A stretch of DNA of 15,546 nucleotides from an uncultured Eubacteriales bacterium (GTDB lineage: Bacteria; Bacillota; Clostridia; Oscillospirales; Butyricicoccaceae), in NCBI GenBank assembly GCA_910586105.1, contig CAJUGU010000099.1, forward strand, positions 1-15,546, in the 5' to 3' direction. The position numbers were made by a program, and so were the translations under genes. This document shows, piece by piece, positions 1-6,945 of the stretch (position 1 is the first letter of the stretch; every line of letters starts with the position of its first letter). The notes beneath the pieces were generated by a model. The model was not told the origin of the DNA, made no database searches, and saw nothing but the letters and a program-made list of their open reading frames with translations.

Positions 1-53
1 ATCAACCATTCTTACTTTTGTAAATTACTGGATATTTTATGAAACTGCCGTGC

Positions 54-491
54 CTATTGAACGATCCGTTCCGGCTTGCCGGAGTCATAAAGCTCCTGCC
101 GGATTGCGGCAAACATATCCTCCGCCATGCTCAGATACTGCCGGACCGTATGTTCGTCGATCTCCAGCGGCAGGTCGGTCGGATACCGCGTTTCGATGTA
201 CAGATTGTTCAGCGCGGCGCTCTCCGTGAGGTAATCCTCGAACCCCGTCTCAATCGCCGCCGCCTGCCTGCACAGGTAGGTCAGGTTGTGGCCGTCGAAG
301 TGCCGTCCCGTGCGATAGAGCAGGAACCCCTTGAGCGCCTTTTCGATCGCCTGCTGACAATGGAAGGCGATGTTGCAGGGGTCGCCATCCCAGGTCAGCA
401 GGATGCGCGCCGATTGTAAGTCATGCAGCGCTTTTTCCAGCCATTTGTAATAGTACAGGCTGTCATGCCCGCCTTTACGGCGTCGACTCAT
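54..491 (-). CDS. HEPN domain protein (145 aa), paired with a degenerate nucleotidyltransferase
   Basis: All-helical HEPN protein of the PF05168 type by its pattern: an N-terminal helix with A-x2-DL-x-SAR (residues 21-29), the core IAFHCQQAIEKALKG (41-55), an H-N-L turn (68-70) where relatives have T-H-D-L, and LNNLYIETRYP (94-104), a hallmark of this branch. R63 and H68 form an R-x4-H arrangement like the HEPN RNase motif, but in this branch the H usually belongs to the THDL turn, so nuclease activity is uncertain. The start at 491 is chosen because GGGGGAGGG lies just upstream; the longer reading frame to 566 has no such site and runs further into the preceding gene. The first 17 bases overlap the end of the nucleotidyltransferase-like gene, so the two are translationally coupled, as in HEPN/MNT modules. 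The biochemical role (toxin, nucleotide sensor or other) cannot be told from sequence. Confidence 0.85.
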   Translation of the reverse strand: MSRRRKGGHDSLYYYKWLEKALHDLQSARILLTWDGDPCNIAFHCQQAIEKALKGFLLYRTGRHFDGHNLTYLCRQAAAIETGFEDYLTESAALNNLYIETRYPTDLPLEIDEHTVRQYLSMAEDMFAAIRQELYDSGKPERIVQ

Positions 492-774
492 AAATGACCC
501 TCCCCCGTCGACCAATCCACGCGGCATAGCTGCTTGGGTCATGCTGCAGCGCCGCCCACTCGTCATGCGTGTACAACGTCAGGTTTACCGGCACATCGCT
601 TTCGATCGCAAGGTACAGCCGCTGCATCAGCGCGTTTTTATCCTCGCATTCCGGCATGATGATGCAGAAGCTGACCGATTTCAGCTGGTCGGTCGTCAGC
701 GTGCGCTTTTCCGCGTAAAGGATTACGCGTTCCGGTTTGCACTCGTGCAGGATCACCTCAAGTGCGTGTTCCAT
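475..774 (-). CDS. Nucleotidyltransferase-fold (MNT-like) protein with degenerate active site
   Basis: A 99-aa protein with the layout of a minimal nucleotidyltransferase: a helix, a strand (ERVILY, 15-20), a helix, a strand (SVSFCIIMP, 33-41), a helix (46-58) and a strand with an acidic residue (VNLTLYTHDEW, 63-73). In active members the first strand is followed by G-S and the second strand carries D-x-D. Here those positions read Y-A-E-K-R and S-F-C, so the metal- and nucleotide-binding residues appear lost. The start at 774 follows an AAAGGGGGG site; upstream in-frame codons to 840 lie close to the thioesterase stop and lack a site. It overlaps the HEPN gene by 17 bases, the usual antitoxin-before-toxin order of HEPN/MNT pairs. 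The fold assignment rests mainly on this partnership and on secondary-structure pattern, so it is moderately sure. It may act purely as a binding partner or nucleotide-sensing scaffold. Confidence 0.7.
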   Translation of the reverse strand: MEHALEVILHECKPERVILYAEKRTLTTDQLKSVSFCIIMPECEDKNALMQRLYLAIESDVPVNLTLYTHDEWAALQHDPSSYAAWIGRRGRVIYESTP

Positions 775-824
775 TCTGGGTTCCCCCCTTTTCTCTGAAA
801 AATGTGTTTGCGGCTGCCCGCCGG

Positions 825-1568
825 TCAGGACGGCGTCCACGGCGAAAGCCGCGCCGCGCCCTCGAAGCGGGTCTTTCCGTCCGCCTCCCCGAACACATAC
901 CGCACGCCGTCCTCCTGCCCGGTCAGCACGCGCAGGCGGTCGCCAAACCGGCTTTCCGCAGTATAATTGACCTGGAGGGCGGAAACGAACTGGCTGCCGA
1001 GGTTCAGGTCGAGCCCGTCCGACAGGATATCGACGATCTTCACGTTGTTGACATGGTCATTCACGTCCAGATCCGAATAGCAGACCGGGTGGACATGATG
1101 CTCGCGCAGGTCGGCGCAGGCCAGCTTGCCGGGGATTACGAGCTTTTCCGGCGACAACGCAAGATACCGCCGCGCCTGCTCGATCGCCGTCGGACGGAGG
1201 ATGCGGTGGGTCTCCTGATCAAGCACCGTCCAGGAGGAGACCGCCGCTCCGACCGGCTCCCCGCCGGACAGAAAGCGGAAGGAACGCAGCCATGTCGCCC
1301 CCTTGATGCCCGCGCACCAGGTTTGCACGCACACCTGCTCATACGGGAGCAGCGGGCGCAGCAGCTCGGTCTTCATCCGCGACAGCACCCACAGCACGCC
1401 GAGCTGTTCGCGCCCCAGCCCGAGCTGGTAGGCATGCACCGTCGCCGCGTCCTGCGCCAGATCGAACAGGCAGGACGGGCGCGCAATGCCCCGGTTGTCG
1501 ATGAATCCGAAATGGATCTCGTAGGTTTTTTCAAAAACGTCAATAGGCTTCAACGTATCCAGAAGCAC
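825..1568 (-). CDS. Acyl-ACP thioesterase (FatA/FatB-type, double hot-dog)
   Basis: A 247-aa cytosolic hydrolase that releases fatty acids from acyl carrier protein. The length fits the bacterial branch of PF01643 (about 240-250 aa). The N-terminal hot-dog domain (about 10-140) has the family's DLAQDAATVHAYQLG helix (37-50) and the LSRMKTELLR strand (62-71). The second domain (about 155-247) carries the catalytic block D168-x-N170-x-H172-V-N-N, with E205 at the spacing expected for the fourth catalytic residue of plant FatB. The start is GTG at 1568, preceded by GAGGAGG at an 8-nt distance. It lies 51 bp after the GHL10 hydrolase and 50 bp before the nucleotidyltransferase-like gene, all on one strand, so co-transcription is likely. 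A functional link between these neighbours is not obvious. Acyl-chain preference cannot be read from the sequence. Confidence 0.92.
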   Translation of the reverse strand: MLLDTLKPIDVFEKTYEIHFGFIDNRGIARPSCLFDLAQDAATVHAYQLGLGREQLGVLWVLSRMKTELLRPLLPYEQVCVQTWCAGIKGATWLRSFRFLSGGEPVGAAVSSWTVLDQETHRILRPTAIEQARRYLALSPEKLVIPGKLACADLREHHVHPVCYSDLDVNDHVNNVKIVDILSDGLDLNLGSQFVSALQVNYTAESRFGDRLRVLTGQEDGVRYVFGEADGKTRFEGAARLSPWTPS

Positions 1569-1619
1569 GAAAAGGACCTCCTCGCCGCTCTGCGGCGGTG
1601 AAATTTGCGGTTTCCCGCA

Positions 1620-2915
1620 TCAATGGGTGATGGAATACAGGAACAGGGAAAAGATATCGAACAGCCCGCCCGGGTCGGTCGCCACCTCGGGCTGTTCTCC
1701 GGTATCGGCAGGCGGCGCAGGGGTCTCCGGCGCGCCGGAGAAGTGTTCGCGCACCAACGCGGACAATGCCGCCGAATCGGCAACCGAGCCGTAACGGAAC
1801 TGCACCGAGCCCGCCGCCTTGCCGGTACTGTCGATCCGATCCAGCTGGCGGGCCAGCTCGTCCGCGCCGTACCAGACGCTGGTCTGGTCGTCGGTCTCCG
1901 CCGAGCGGTAGGCCGCCATGCCGATGTACAGCTTGACATCCGTCCCCCGCACGGCCTCGCTCCACCAGTCCAGCAGCGTCGCGAAGTCCGCCGCCTCCGA
2001 GCCGATGTTCCAGTAGATCTGCGGGCAGATGTAATCCACGATCCCGTTTTGGATCCAGAACAGCCCGTCCGCGAACGACTGCGAATAGGCCGAATAGCCG
2101 TTGGTTTTGCTCCCGCGCGGGTTCGCCGGGGCGTTATCCCAGATGCCCGAAGGGCTGATGCCGAAGGACAGGTCCGGATCGGCGCGGTGCAGCGCTTCGT
2201 CCAGCTCGGCAACCAGCAGATTAACGTTGTTGCGCCGCCAGTCGGCGATATCCGCATAGCCCGCGCCATAACGGGCGAAGCTGGCGCTGTCGTCAAAGTC
2301 GGCGCCCGGGTAAAAATAATCGTCGAGGTGGATACCGTCCACATCGTAGGATTCGACGATCTCAACCGCGCCGTCCACAACCAGCGACCGCACGTCGTCG
2401 AGCGCCGGGTCATAATAATAATTGTCGTTGTATTCGATCACCCATTCGGGGTGCTTTTTGGCGGGATTTTCCGCGTTGAGGGCTTCCCATTCGCGTTCGC
2501 CGTCGCGGGTGATACGGTAGGGGTTGATCCAGGCGTGCAGCTCCAGCCCGCGCGCGTGCGCGCCCGACACCCAGTAGGCCAGCGGGTCAAAGCCGTTGGA
2601 AGGCTCGATGCCCTGCGGCGCGCCGGTCAGGTAACGGCTCCAGGGGAAGATCTCGGAGCGGTAAAGCGCGTCCGAGGACGGACGGACCTGTAGGAACACG
2701 GTATTGAAGCCAAGGCTGGCGCAGTTATCCAAAATGGCGTCGGCTTCGGCCATCAGGGTGGCGGCGTTCGCGGTCGCGGTGGATGGATAATCCAAATTAT
2801 ATACCGAGGATACCCAGACGCCGCGCATCTGCGTTTCGACCGGGATCGGCGCGGCTGCGGCGGCAGGGATCAGGATCGTCAGCAGCAGCAGGGCTGCGAG
2901 GATTCGTTTGTGCAT
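1620..2915 (-). CDS. Secreted glycoside hydrolase-like protein, GHL10/DUF187 (YngK-like) family
   Basis: A 431-aa exported protein. Residues 1-22 are a signal peptide (MHKR, a leucine-rich core, then an alanine run), so the mature enzyme acts outside the membrane. The body is a TIM-barrel of the GHL10 family (PF02638): RGVWVSSV at 31, FNTVFLQVRPSSDALY at 70, LHAWINPYR at 126, VDGIHLDDYFYP at 192 (acidic pair D198-D199 in the likely active site), GISPSGIW at 252 and DYICPQIYWN at 294. The C-terminal tail (395-431) is proline- and alanine-rich and ends in a hydrophobic stretch; no sortase motif is seen. The start at 2915 follows AAAGGAG at 8 nt; the in-frame ATG at 2951 would put the signal peptide inside an unusual extension. 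It is the first gene of a minus-strand run and is read divergently from the membrane protein at 3069. Substrate is unproven for the family; a peptidoglycan-related glycan is often suggested. Confidence 0.9.
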   Translation of the reverse strand: MHKRILAALLLLTILIPAAAAAPIPVETQMRGVWVSSVYNLDYPSTATANAATLMAEADAILDNCASLGFNTVFLQVRPSSDALYRSEIFPWSRYLTGAPQGIEPSNGFDPLAYWVSGAHARGLELHAWINPYRITRDGEREWEALNAENPAKKHPEWVIEYNDNYYYDPALDDVRSLVVDGAVEIVESYDVDGIHLDDYFYPGADFDDSASFARYGAGYADIADWRRNNVNLLVAELDEALHRADPDLSFGISPSGIWDNAPANPRGSKTNGYSAYSQSFADGLFWIQNGIVDYICPQIYWNIGSEAADFATLLDWWSEAVRGTDVKLYIGMAAYRSAETDDQTSVWYGADELARQLDRIDSTGKAAGSVQFRYGSVADSAALSALVREHFSGAPETPAPPADTGEQPEVATDPGGLFDIFSLFLYSITH

Positions 2916-2965
2916 GGGAGTTCTCCTTTCCAGACGAGGGCAATACTGCATGGTTTGTTAAGTTA

Positions 2966-2994
2966 ATCGTAACACGTATGCCGGAAAAAGGCAA
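2966..2994 (-). promoter_or_regulatory. Probable sigma-A promoter of the GHL10 hydrolase run
   Basis: On the minus strand TTGCCT (2989-2994) is followed after exactly 17 nt by TACGAT (2966-2971). This puts a transcription start near 2959, about 45 nt upstream of the ATG at 2915. The -10 is only a moderate match, so this is a prediction. It is back to back with the plus-strand promoter at 3002-3030. Confidence 0.5.
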
Positions 2995-3001
2995 GCCTCG
3001 G

Positions 3002-3030
3002 TTGACGGGACGTTACAAAAATGATAAAAT
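3002..3030 (+). promoter_or_regulatory. Near-consensus sigma-A promoter; decides the start of the 3069 gene
   Basis: TTGACG (3002-3007) and TAAAAT (3025-3030) are separated by 17 nt. Transcription would begin near 3037. The in-frame ATG at 3021 lies inside this promoter and cannot be on the transcript, so the next in-frame ATG at 3069 is the likely start. Confidence 0.8.
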
Positions 3031-3068
3031 TTAACCGTAAAAGGCACATTGAGAGAGGATGCGATTGG

Positions 3069-3572
3069 ATGAATTGGAGAAGTTCGGCGACATTGGCAGC
3101 GCTTGCCCGAATGCTTGCGGACCGGCGGCGGCGGAGATTGCTGGCCAGCGGGGTATTTGCCGGGGCCTGCCTGCTGGCGCTCGTCGTTTTCACGGCGTTT
3201 TCCCTGCCGCGCCCGGTCGACCGGACGCTTTCTGCGGCGATCTTTGAAAACGGCGCGGCGGTCGGCGAGACGACGATCGCGCTGGAGGGCGAGCTTTTGC
3301 ACACGCCGTTTTCCGAGTTCCAGACCTATACCGGGCGGTTGTGGCTGGGCTGCTTCGACCCCGCCCGCAAGCCACAAAGCGACGCGATCCTAAAATGGGT
3401 GATCCCATCCGAAGAATGCGTTCTCCTGCCGCGCCCGGGGAGCGTTTCGACCTTTGCCGAGATCGAGGCGATCTATGCCGACCTTGAGCTGCGGCAGATC
3501 ACGATCCAACTGGCGGACGGCACCGTTATTTCGACCGAGGAAACCCCGCCGCCCGAACTGCTGAAAGCCTGA
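3069..3572 (+). CDS. Single-pass membrane protein of unknown function (167 aa)
   Basis: I do not recognise the family. A short N-terminal part ends in an arginine cluster (RRRRR near residues 19-23), followed by one hydrophobic segment at about 25-46 (LLASGVFAGACLLALVVFTA). By the positive-inside rule the N-terminus is cytoplasmic and residues 47-167 are outside. The outer part begins with RPVDRTLSAAIFENG and looks like a small beta-rich domain (alternating hydrophobic stretches at 66-75, 107-122 and 140-156), ending in an acidic proline-rich tail. There are two cysteines in it (C95, C117), which could pair. The ATG at 3069 is preferred because the promoter covers the upstream ATG and GAGAGAGG sits 10 nt before it. 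It is divergent from the secreted hydrolase, so both may serve the cell envelope; that is inference. Confidence 0.75.
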   Translation: MNWRSSATLAALARMLADRRRRRLLASGVFAGACLLALVVFTAFSLPRPVDRTLSAAIFENGAAVGETTIALEGELLHTPFSEFQTYTGRLWLGCFDPARKPQSDAILKWVIPSEECVLLPRPGSVSTFAEIEAIYADLELRQITIQLADGTVISTEETPPPELLKA

Positions 3573-3594
3573 CGTAAAATCGCCATGGCAGGCC

Positions 3595-3626
3595 GCGCCG
3601 CCCGCCGTCGTTGTGGCGGGCGGCGC
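3595..3626 (+). terminator. Perfect 12-bp GC hairpin after the membrane-protein gene
   Basis: GCGCCGCCCGCC (3595-3606) pairs perfectly with GGCGGGCGGCGC (3615-3626) around an 8-nt loop, starting 22 nt after the stop codon. No U-tract follows on either strand, so it may be a transcript-end stabiliser or an atypical terminator instead of a standard intrinsic one. Confidence 0.5.
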
Positions 3627-3688
3627 AGCACGCGTGCGCGGCGGGAGACGCACCCCTTCCCCGCCGCAGCGGGAATAAAGTTTTTACT

Positions 3689-3710
3689 CGATTTTTTTAC
3701 AAAAAAATCG
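3689..3710. repeat. Perfect T/A hairpin leading into the tandem repeat
   Basis: CGATTTTTTT and AAAAAAATCG form a perfect 10-bp stem around AC. It sits directly against the first 59-bp repeat unit. An AT hairpin followed by a GC-rich small palindrome suggests the composite layout of a dispersed intergenic repeat. Confidence 0.6.
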
Positions 3711-3825
3711 CGGGTGCAGGGCAGAGCCCTGCCGCTGTCCGCGTAGGACGCCGCCCCGGCGAGGGGGCGCGGGTGCAGGGCAGAGCCCTGCCGCCGTCCG
3801 CGCAGGACGCCGCCCCGGCGAGGGG
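3711..3825. repeat. Two-unit 59-bp tandem repeat with internal palindromes
   Basis: Unit 1 (3711-3769) and unit 2 (from 3770) match over about 56 bp with two differences (T to C at 3736/3795 and 3744/3803). Each unit contains GCAGGGCAGAGCCCTGC (6-bp arms around CAGAG), then GTCCGCGYAGGAC (4-bp arms), then CCGCCCCGGCG. No ORF uses it. It fills the gap upstream of the kinase gene; its role, if any, is unknown. Confidence 0.9.
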
Positions 3826-3858
3826 CAGGCCACGTGAATACGTCTCAAGGAGGTAACC

Positions 3859-4698
3859 ATGCAAAAGAAGATCTTGGCAATACACGACCTCGCCGGGATC
3901 GGACGGTCGTCGCTCGTGCCGATCCTGTCGGCGATCGCCGCAATGGGGCACCAGTGCGTTCCCCTGCCGACGGCAGTCTATTCCAGCCACCTCGGCCTGC
4001 CCGGATGGCACGGCGCCGACCTGACACAGACAATGCGCCCCGCCCTGCGGCAGTATCAGGAGCTGGGTATGCGGTTCGACGCCGTTTATACCGGGTTCCT
4101 ATCCTCCGCCGAACAGATCGGCATCGTCGCCGAAGCCGCCGAACAGCTCTGCGCCGGACGGCTGATCGTCGATCCCGTGCTCGGCGACAACGGCAGACTG
4201 TACAGCAGCATGTCCCCTGCGCTTTGCAGCCGTATGCGCTGGCTATGCGGAAAGGCGGGCGTGATCACGCCAAACAGCACCGAAGCGGCGGTGCTGCTGG
4301 GACGCGACCCCGGCGACGCGCCGCGCAGCCGCGAAGAAGCCTGCGGCTGGGCCGCGCAGCTGCGGGATCGCTATGGCGCGGCGGTCGTACTGACCGGGCT
4401 TTCTTTGCGCCCCGGCGAGACCATAGTCGCCTGCTGCGATGAAAACGGCGCGCAGCTGCTGCGGCATCCGCGGATCAATGCGTATTACCCGGGTACCGGG
4501 GATCTGTTCGCCGCCGTGCTTACCGGCAGCCTGACGCGTGGGGAATCCCTGATGCAGGCCGCGCGACGCGCCGCCGATTTCGTCCGCCTGTGCATCGAGG
4601 AGACCGAGCGGCAAGGCTCGGATCGCTTGCAGGGCGTCCGCTTTGAGCCGCTGCTTTACCGGCTCTCGCCGCAGGCCGCGCAGGAGGGCGCGGGATGA
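3859..4698 (+). CDS. Pyridoxal/pyridoxamine kinase, ribokinase superfamily (PdxK/PdxY type)
   Basis: A 279-aa cytosolic kinase predicted to phosphorylate B6 vitamers (salvage of pyridoxal 5'-phosphate). Family marks: HDLAGIGRSSL at 9-19 (substrate-side N-terminal motif), YSSHLGLPGW at 41-50, VYTGFLSS at 76-83, IVDPVLGDNG at 103-112, ITPNSTEA at 136-143 (ATP side), and PGTGDLFAAVLTG at 211-223, with the anion hole and the catalytic base D215. Length matches the family (about 280). The YTGFL and VLGDNG motifs favour pyridoxal/pyridoxamine kinase over hydroxymethylpyrimidine kinase ThiD. The ATG is preceded by AAGGAGG at a 5-nt distance. It stands alone on the plus strand and converges with the HAD phosphatase; the two could both act on small phosphorylated metabolites, but this is only suggestive. 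Confidence 0.9.
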   Translation: MQKKILAIHDLAGIGRSSLVPILSAIAAMGHQCVPLPTAVYSSHLGLPGWHGADLTQTMRPALRQYQELGMRFDAVYTGFLSSAEQIGIVAEAAEQLCAGRLIVDPVLGDNGRLYSSMSPALCSRMRWLCGKAGVITPNSTEAAVLLGRDPGDAPRSREEACGWAAQLRDRYGAAVVLTGLSLRPGETIVACCDENGAQLLRHPRINAYYPGTGDLFAAVLTGSLTRGESLMQAARRAADFVRLCIEETERQGSDRLQGVRFEPLLYRLSPQAAQEGAG

Positions 4699-4773
4699 AG
4701 CCCGCAAGCGTTGGAACGTTTTTCCGTTTACAGGCGCGCATGCCTGCGGTAAGATTGGCGGCCTGCCGGGAAG

Positions 4774-4792
4774 TGCCCCGCGTAGGGGCACG
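4774..4792. repeat. Short perfect hairpin between kinase and terminator
   Basis: GTGCCCC and GGGGCAC pair around GCGTA in the 226-nt gap after the kinase gene. No T-run follows. The rest of this gap holds GC-rich self-complementary patches (for example GGAGCGCTCC near 4846) and no gene. Confidence 0.4.
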
Positions 4793-4880
4793 CCCGCCGC
4801 TGCGCCGGGAAGATCGCCGCTGGGCCGAGCGTTTCAAACCGTGGGGAGCGCTCCCGCGCGCGGGGCGCTGCAATAAAAAT

Positions 4881-4927
4881 ATGCCCGGGGCGCTCCCTCC
4901 TTGCAGGGATCCCCAGGCATTTTTTTA
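4881..4927. terminator. Bidirectional intrinsic terminator between convergent genes
   Basis: ATGCCCGGGG (4881-4890) pairs with CCCCAGGCAT (4911-4920), with an inner TCCCT/AGGGA stem. On the plus strand it is followed by TTTTTTT and serves the kinase. On the minus strand the single mismatch becomes a G-U pair and the stem is followed by a T-rich run (4880-4873), serving the HAD gene. The HAD stop codon (4925-4927) lies in the A/T run at its edge. Confidence 0.85.
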
Positions 4928-5749
4928 AAAAACGCGGATCGCTTCCAGCAAATTATAGATCGCATATGCAACGCCGTCTTCCGCGTTGCTTTTCGTTGTG
5001 AAATGGCAGATCTCCTTGATATCCTCCCGCGCGTTCCCCATCGCGACCGGCATCCCGACCGCAAGCAGCATTTCCCGGTCGTTCTCACTGTCCCCGATCG
5101 CGATCGTGCGTTCCAGCGTCGTGCCAAACCGTTTGCAGAGCTCTCCGAGCGCGCGCCCTTTATCCGCATCCGGCGCAATGATTTCAATGTTATCATCCGC
5201 CGAGCTCATCAGCCGCAGCCCTTCGACCCCGGCCAGCTGCTGACGGATCACGGCAAGATGCTGCGGGTTCTGCGATCGGGTGAATACCTTATCCACCGCG
5301 ATCCGCTGGTCGGCGATCGCTTCCGCAACCGACGGCACCACCGTCTTTGCCGCAAGGAACCCCTCGTTGGATTTGTATTTCCCAAACATCATTTCGTCAT
5401 ACGGGGTCATCAGCAGCTGGTCGCCAACATATACCATGGTGGAAAGCCCATAGCGTTCACAGGCCGCAGCGGCGCGGCAGGCGCTTTCCCAACCCATGGA
5501 GGTACGATGGAAGCATTTCCCCTGCGAAGCCGAGGAGAGCGCAGCCCCGCCCGAGCTGACCATCTCATCATCCGTGCCCAGCAGGTGTGCGAACTCCGCC
5601 GCCTCACTGCAAATGCGCCCCGTCGAGATTACCACATGGACGCCCCGCCTGCGCGCCCATTGTACGGCCTCCCGGACGGCAGGGTTCACCTGATTGTGCG
5701 GGCTGAGCGCCGTCCCGTCAAGGTCAAGCGCAATCAAGTCATATTGCAT
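4925..5749 (-). CDS. Cof-type HAD-IIB family phosphatase
   Basis: A 274-aa cytosolic phosphatase. All four HAD motifs are present: motif I LDLDGTAL (nucleophile D9, acid D11), motif II ISTGR (T43 at 41-45), motif III K197 in DADKGRAL, and motif IV IAIGDSENDREML (D220, D224). The IIB (Cof) cap lies between motifs II and III, at about residues 85-190. Length and layout are typical of YidA/YbjI/YkrA-like enzymes, which remove phosphate from sugar phosphates, flavin mononucleotide or pyridoxal phosphate. The substrate cannot be read from sequence. The ATG at 5749 is preceded by AAAGGAAAGGG. A promoter (5786-5814) lies just upstream, so it is transcribed by itself. Its convergent neighbour is a B6 kinase, which makes PLP dephosphorylation a testable idea, not a conclusion. 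Confidence 0.92.
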   Translation of the reverse strand: MQYDLIALDLDGTALSPHNQVNPAVREAVQWARRRGVHVVISTGRICSEAAEFAHLLGTDDEMVSSGGAALSSASQGKCFHRTSMGWESACRAAAACERYGLSTMVYVGDQLLMTPYDEMMFGKYKSNEGFLAAKTVVPSVAEAIADQRIAVDKVFTRSQNPQHLAVIRQQLAGVEGLRLMSSADDNIEIIAPDADKGRALGELCKRFGTTLERTIAIGDSENDREMLLAVGMPVAMGNAREDIKEICHFTTKSNAEDGVAYAIYNLLEAIRVF

Positions 5750-5785
5750 TCTGGAGCCCTTTCCTTTCGTTCTTTGTTCTTTTTC

Positions 5786-5814
5786 ATTTTATTATAAATT
5801 GCACAAAAATGCAA
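5786..5814 (-). promoter_or_regulatory. Probable promoter of the HAD phosphatase
   Basis: On the minus strand TTGCAT (5809-5814) and TAAAAT (5786-5791) are 17 nt apart. A palindrome TTGCAcaaaaaTGCAA overlaps its -35 side (5799-5814) and could be a regulator site. A stronger-looking TATAAT hexamer also overlaps the -10 region but lacks a well-spaced -35. Confidence 0.5.
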
Positions 5815-5834
5815 TCGCGAAAATGTACAAAACC

Positions 5835-5860
5835 CACAACCCGAGTTTCCCCAGGTTGTG
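5835..5860 (-). terminator. Terminator of the 309-aa gene / unknown-gene block
   Basis: On the minus strand CACAACC (5854-5860) pairs with GGTTGTG (5835-5841) around a 12-nt interior, followed by GGTTTTGTAC and more T-rich sequence. It starts 50 nt after the stop of the 309-aa gene. It closes the minus-strand block that begins near 10809. Confidence 0.6.
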
Positions 5861-5909
5861 CAGAACATCGAACGGACGGACAGGGCGGCGGTTGGGCTGG
5901 CCGTCGCCG

Positions 5910-6839
5910 TCAAACGGCGGCCAGCTTTGCAAAAACGCTGTGCAATCGCCCATAAGCCCTCGCCAGGTCCCGGGCCTGCGGGTCCCCGGTGCGGTCGTAC
6001 ACGCCGCTGCAAACCTGTTCGCAGTCGGCAAACAGCTGCGGGAAATACGCCGTCCGTTCGCCGAGCGGCCATTCCGGCCAATCCTCCGCGCCTGCGCGCG
6101 GGGCCGTACCGGCATACCCGATGCTGAAATCCTGCGCGGTGATCGCGCCCGCGTCCCGCAGCTCTCCCAACGCTTTGCCGTATCCGCTGCGGCTCAGGGC
6201 GTGAACGTCATACCGCTGCGCCAGCGAAGCCGCCTGCCCCTCGGTCAGCTCCCGGGCCTGCGCCGGGCTTCCGCCTTCGGCCATGTTGGCGGTGTAGGCG
6301 TCCTTTGCCTGCCCGCGGGCGGCGTTCCGTTCCGCCCGGGCTTCCTGATAGGCCAGACGGTAGATCACGTTTGCCGATTCCCAAAAGCCCTCTTCCGCGT
6401 CGGTCGGCACGCTCTGCCAGCCGCCCGTCCCGCTGTGATAGGCGACGATCTGTTCGCCGTTTTCGTTATAGGCTTCGGCGGTCGTCCACATCAGCCCGCG
6501 CTGCACCCGCCCTTTATACGGGATCCGGAGCATTTCGCAGATAAAATCAAAGTTGACGTCCCCCACCGGCCCCGGCAGGCTGATGCGATGGGCCAACTGC
6601 GCCATCGCGCTTTTGCGGTCCGGGGAAACGTTCGCCGCCATATATTCGCGTTCCATCGCGATATAGCCCGGGCTCATGTAAGTACCCGCCTGCGCGTCCC
6701 GCTTCGCGTAGTCCCGGATCGCCTGCGCGTACTCCTCCGTGATAGGATCCTTTTTCCCGCCGGTGTTCGCGCCCTGCCCGGGCCGCGTTTTCGACGCGGT
6801 CAGCATCGGGGGGATACTGGTCCGATTCGTGATATTCAT
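5910..6839 (-). CDS. Unknown 309-aa protein with C-terminal shared 'DVHALSR' domain
   Basis: I do not recognise a named family. There is no signal peptide or membrane segment. Residues 30-75 are a charged helical stretch (DPITEEYAQAIRDYAKRDA, then AMEREYM); 92-140 include a compact region with VNFDFICEML and AYHSGTGGWQS; 150-205 are helical and alanine-rich. Residues 206-309 form a domain shared with the next gene upstream: both have DVHALSR, then a Y, then LRDA-x-x-ITA, then a tryptophan-proline (WP) motif before a long C-terminal helical part with a cysteine (AxCEQVC here, SACSRVC there). The 21 bases coding around DVHALSR are identical in the two genes (6189-6209 and 8395-8415). The start at 6839 is set by AAGGAGA 7 nt upstream. 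It is the last gene of the block, 106 bp after the 557-aa gene, and is followed by a terminator. Confidence 0.85.
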   Translation of the reverse strand: MNITNRTSIPPMLTASKTRPGQGANTGGKKDPITEEYAQAIRDYAKRDAQAGTYMSPGYIAMEREYMAANVSPDRKSAMAQLAHRISLPGPVGDVNFDFICEMLRIPYKGRVQRGLMWTTAEAYNENGEQIVAYHSGTGGWQSVPTDAEEGFWESANVIYRLAYQEARAERNAARGQAKDAYTANMAEGGSPAQARELTEGQAASLAQRYDVHALSRSGYGKALGELRDAGAITAQDFSIGYAGTAPRAGAEDWPEWPLGERTAYFPQLFADCEQVCSGVYDRTGDPQARDLARAYGRLHSVFAKLAAV

Positions 6840-6885
6840 AACAGCTCTCCTTCCATCCTTCCGGATGCCCGGCCGGAAACTGCGC

Positions 6886-6902
6886 CCGCCCTCCTTTTGA
6901 GG
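6886..6902. repeat. Small perfect hairpin between the 557-aa and 309-aa genes
   Basis: GCCCTC and GAGGGC pair around CTTTT in the 106-nt spacer. A second GC-rich stem, rich in GGCCGCAGG, lies just before it on the minus strand. Neither has a U-tract, so read-through into the 309-aa gene is plausible. Confidence 0.4.
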
Positions 6903-6945
6903 GCCGACGGTCGCAGCCCCTGCCGGAGCCTGCGGCCTTTCTTTG

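Noticed and set aside
1..53. A terminator downstream of the HEPN gene
   Set aside because: The 53 bases at the left edge are AT-rich but show no stem followed by a U-run; nothing else recognisable is in them.
1605..2693. Plus-strand open frame of 362 codons opposite the GHL10 gene
   Set aside because: It is the antisense shadow of a gene with signal peptide and all family motifs; stop-free frames are common opposite GC-rich genes.
3711..3825. 59-bp tandem repeat as a CRISPR
   Set aside because: The units abut with no unique spacer and are themselves palindromic.
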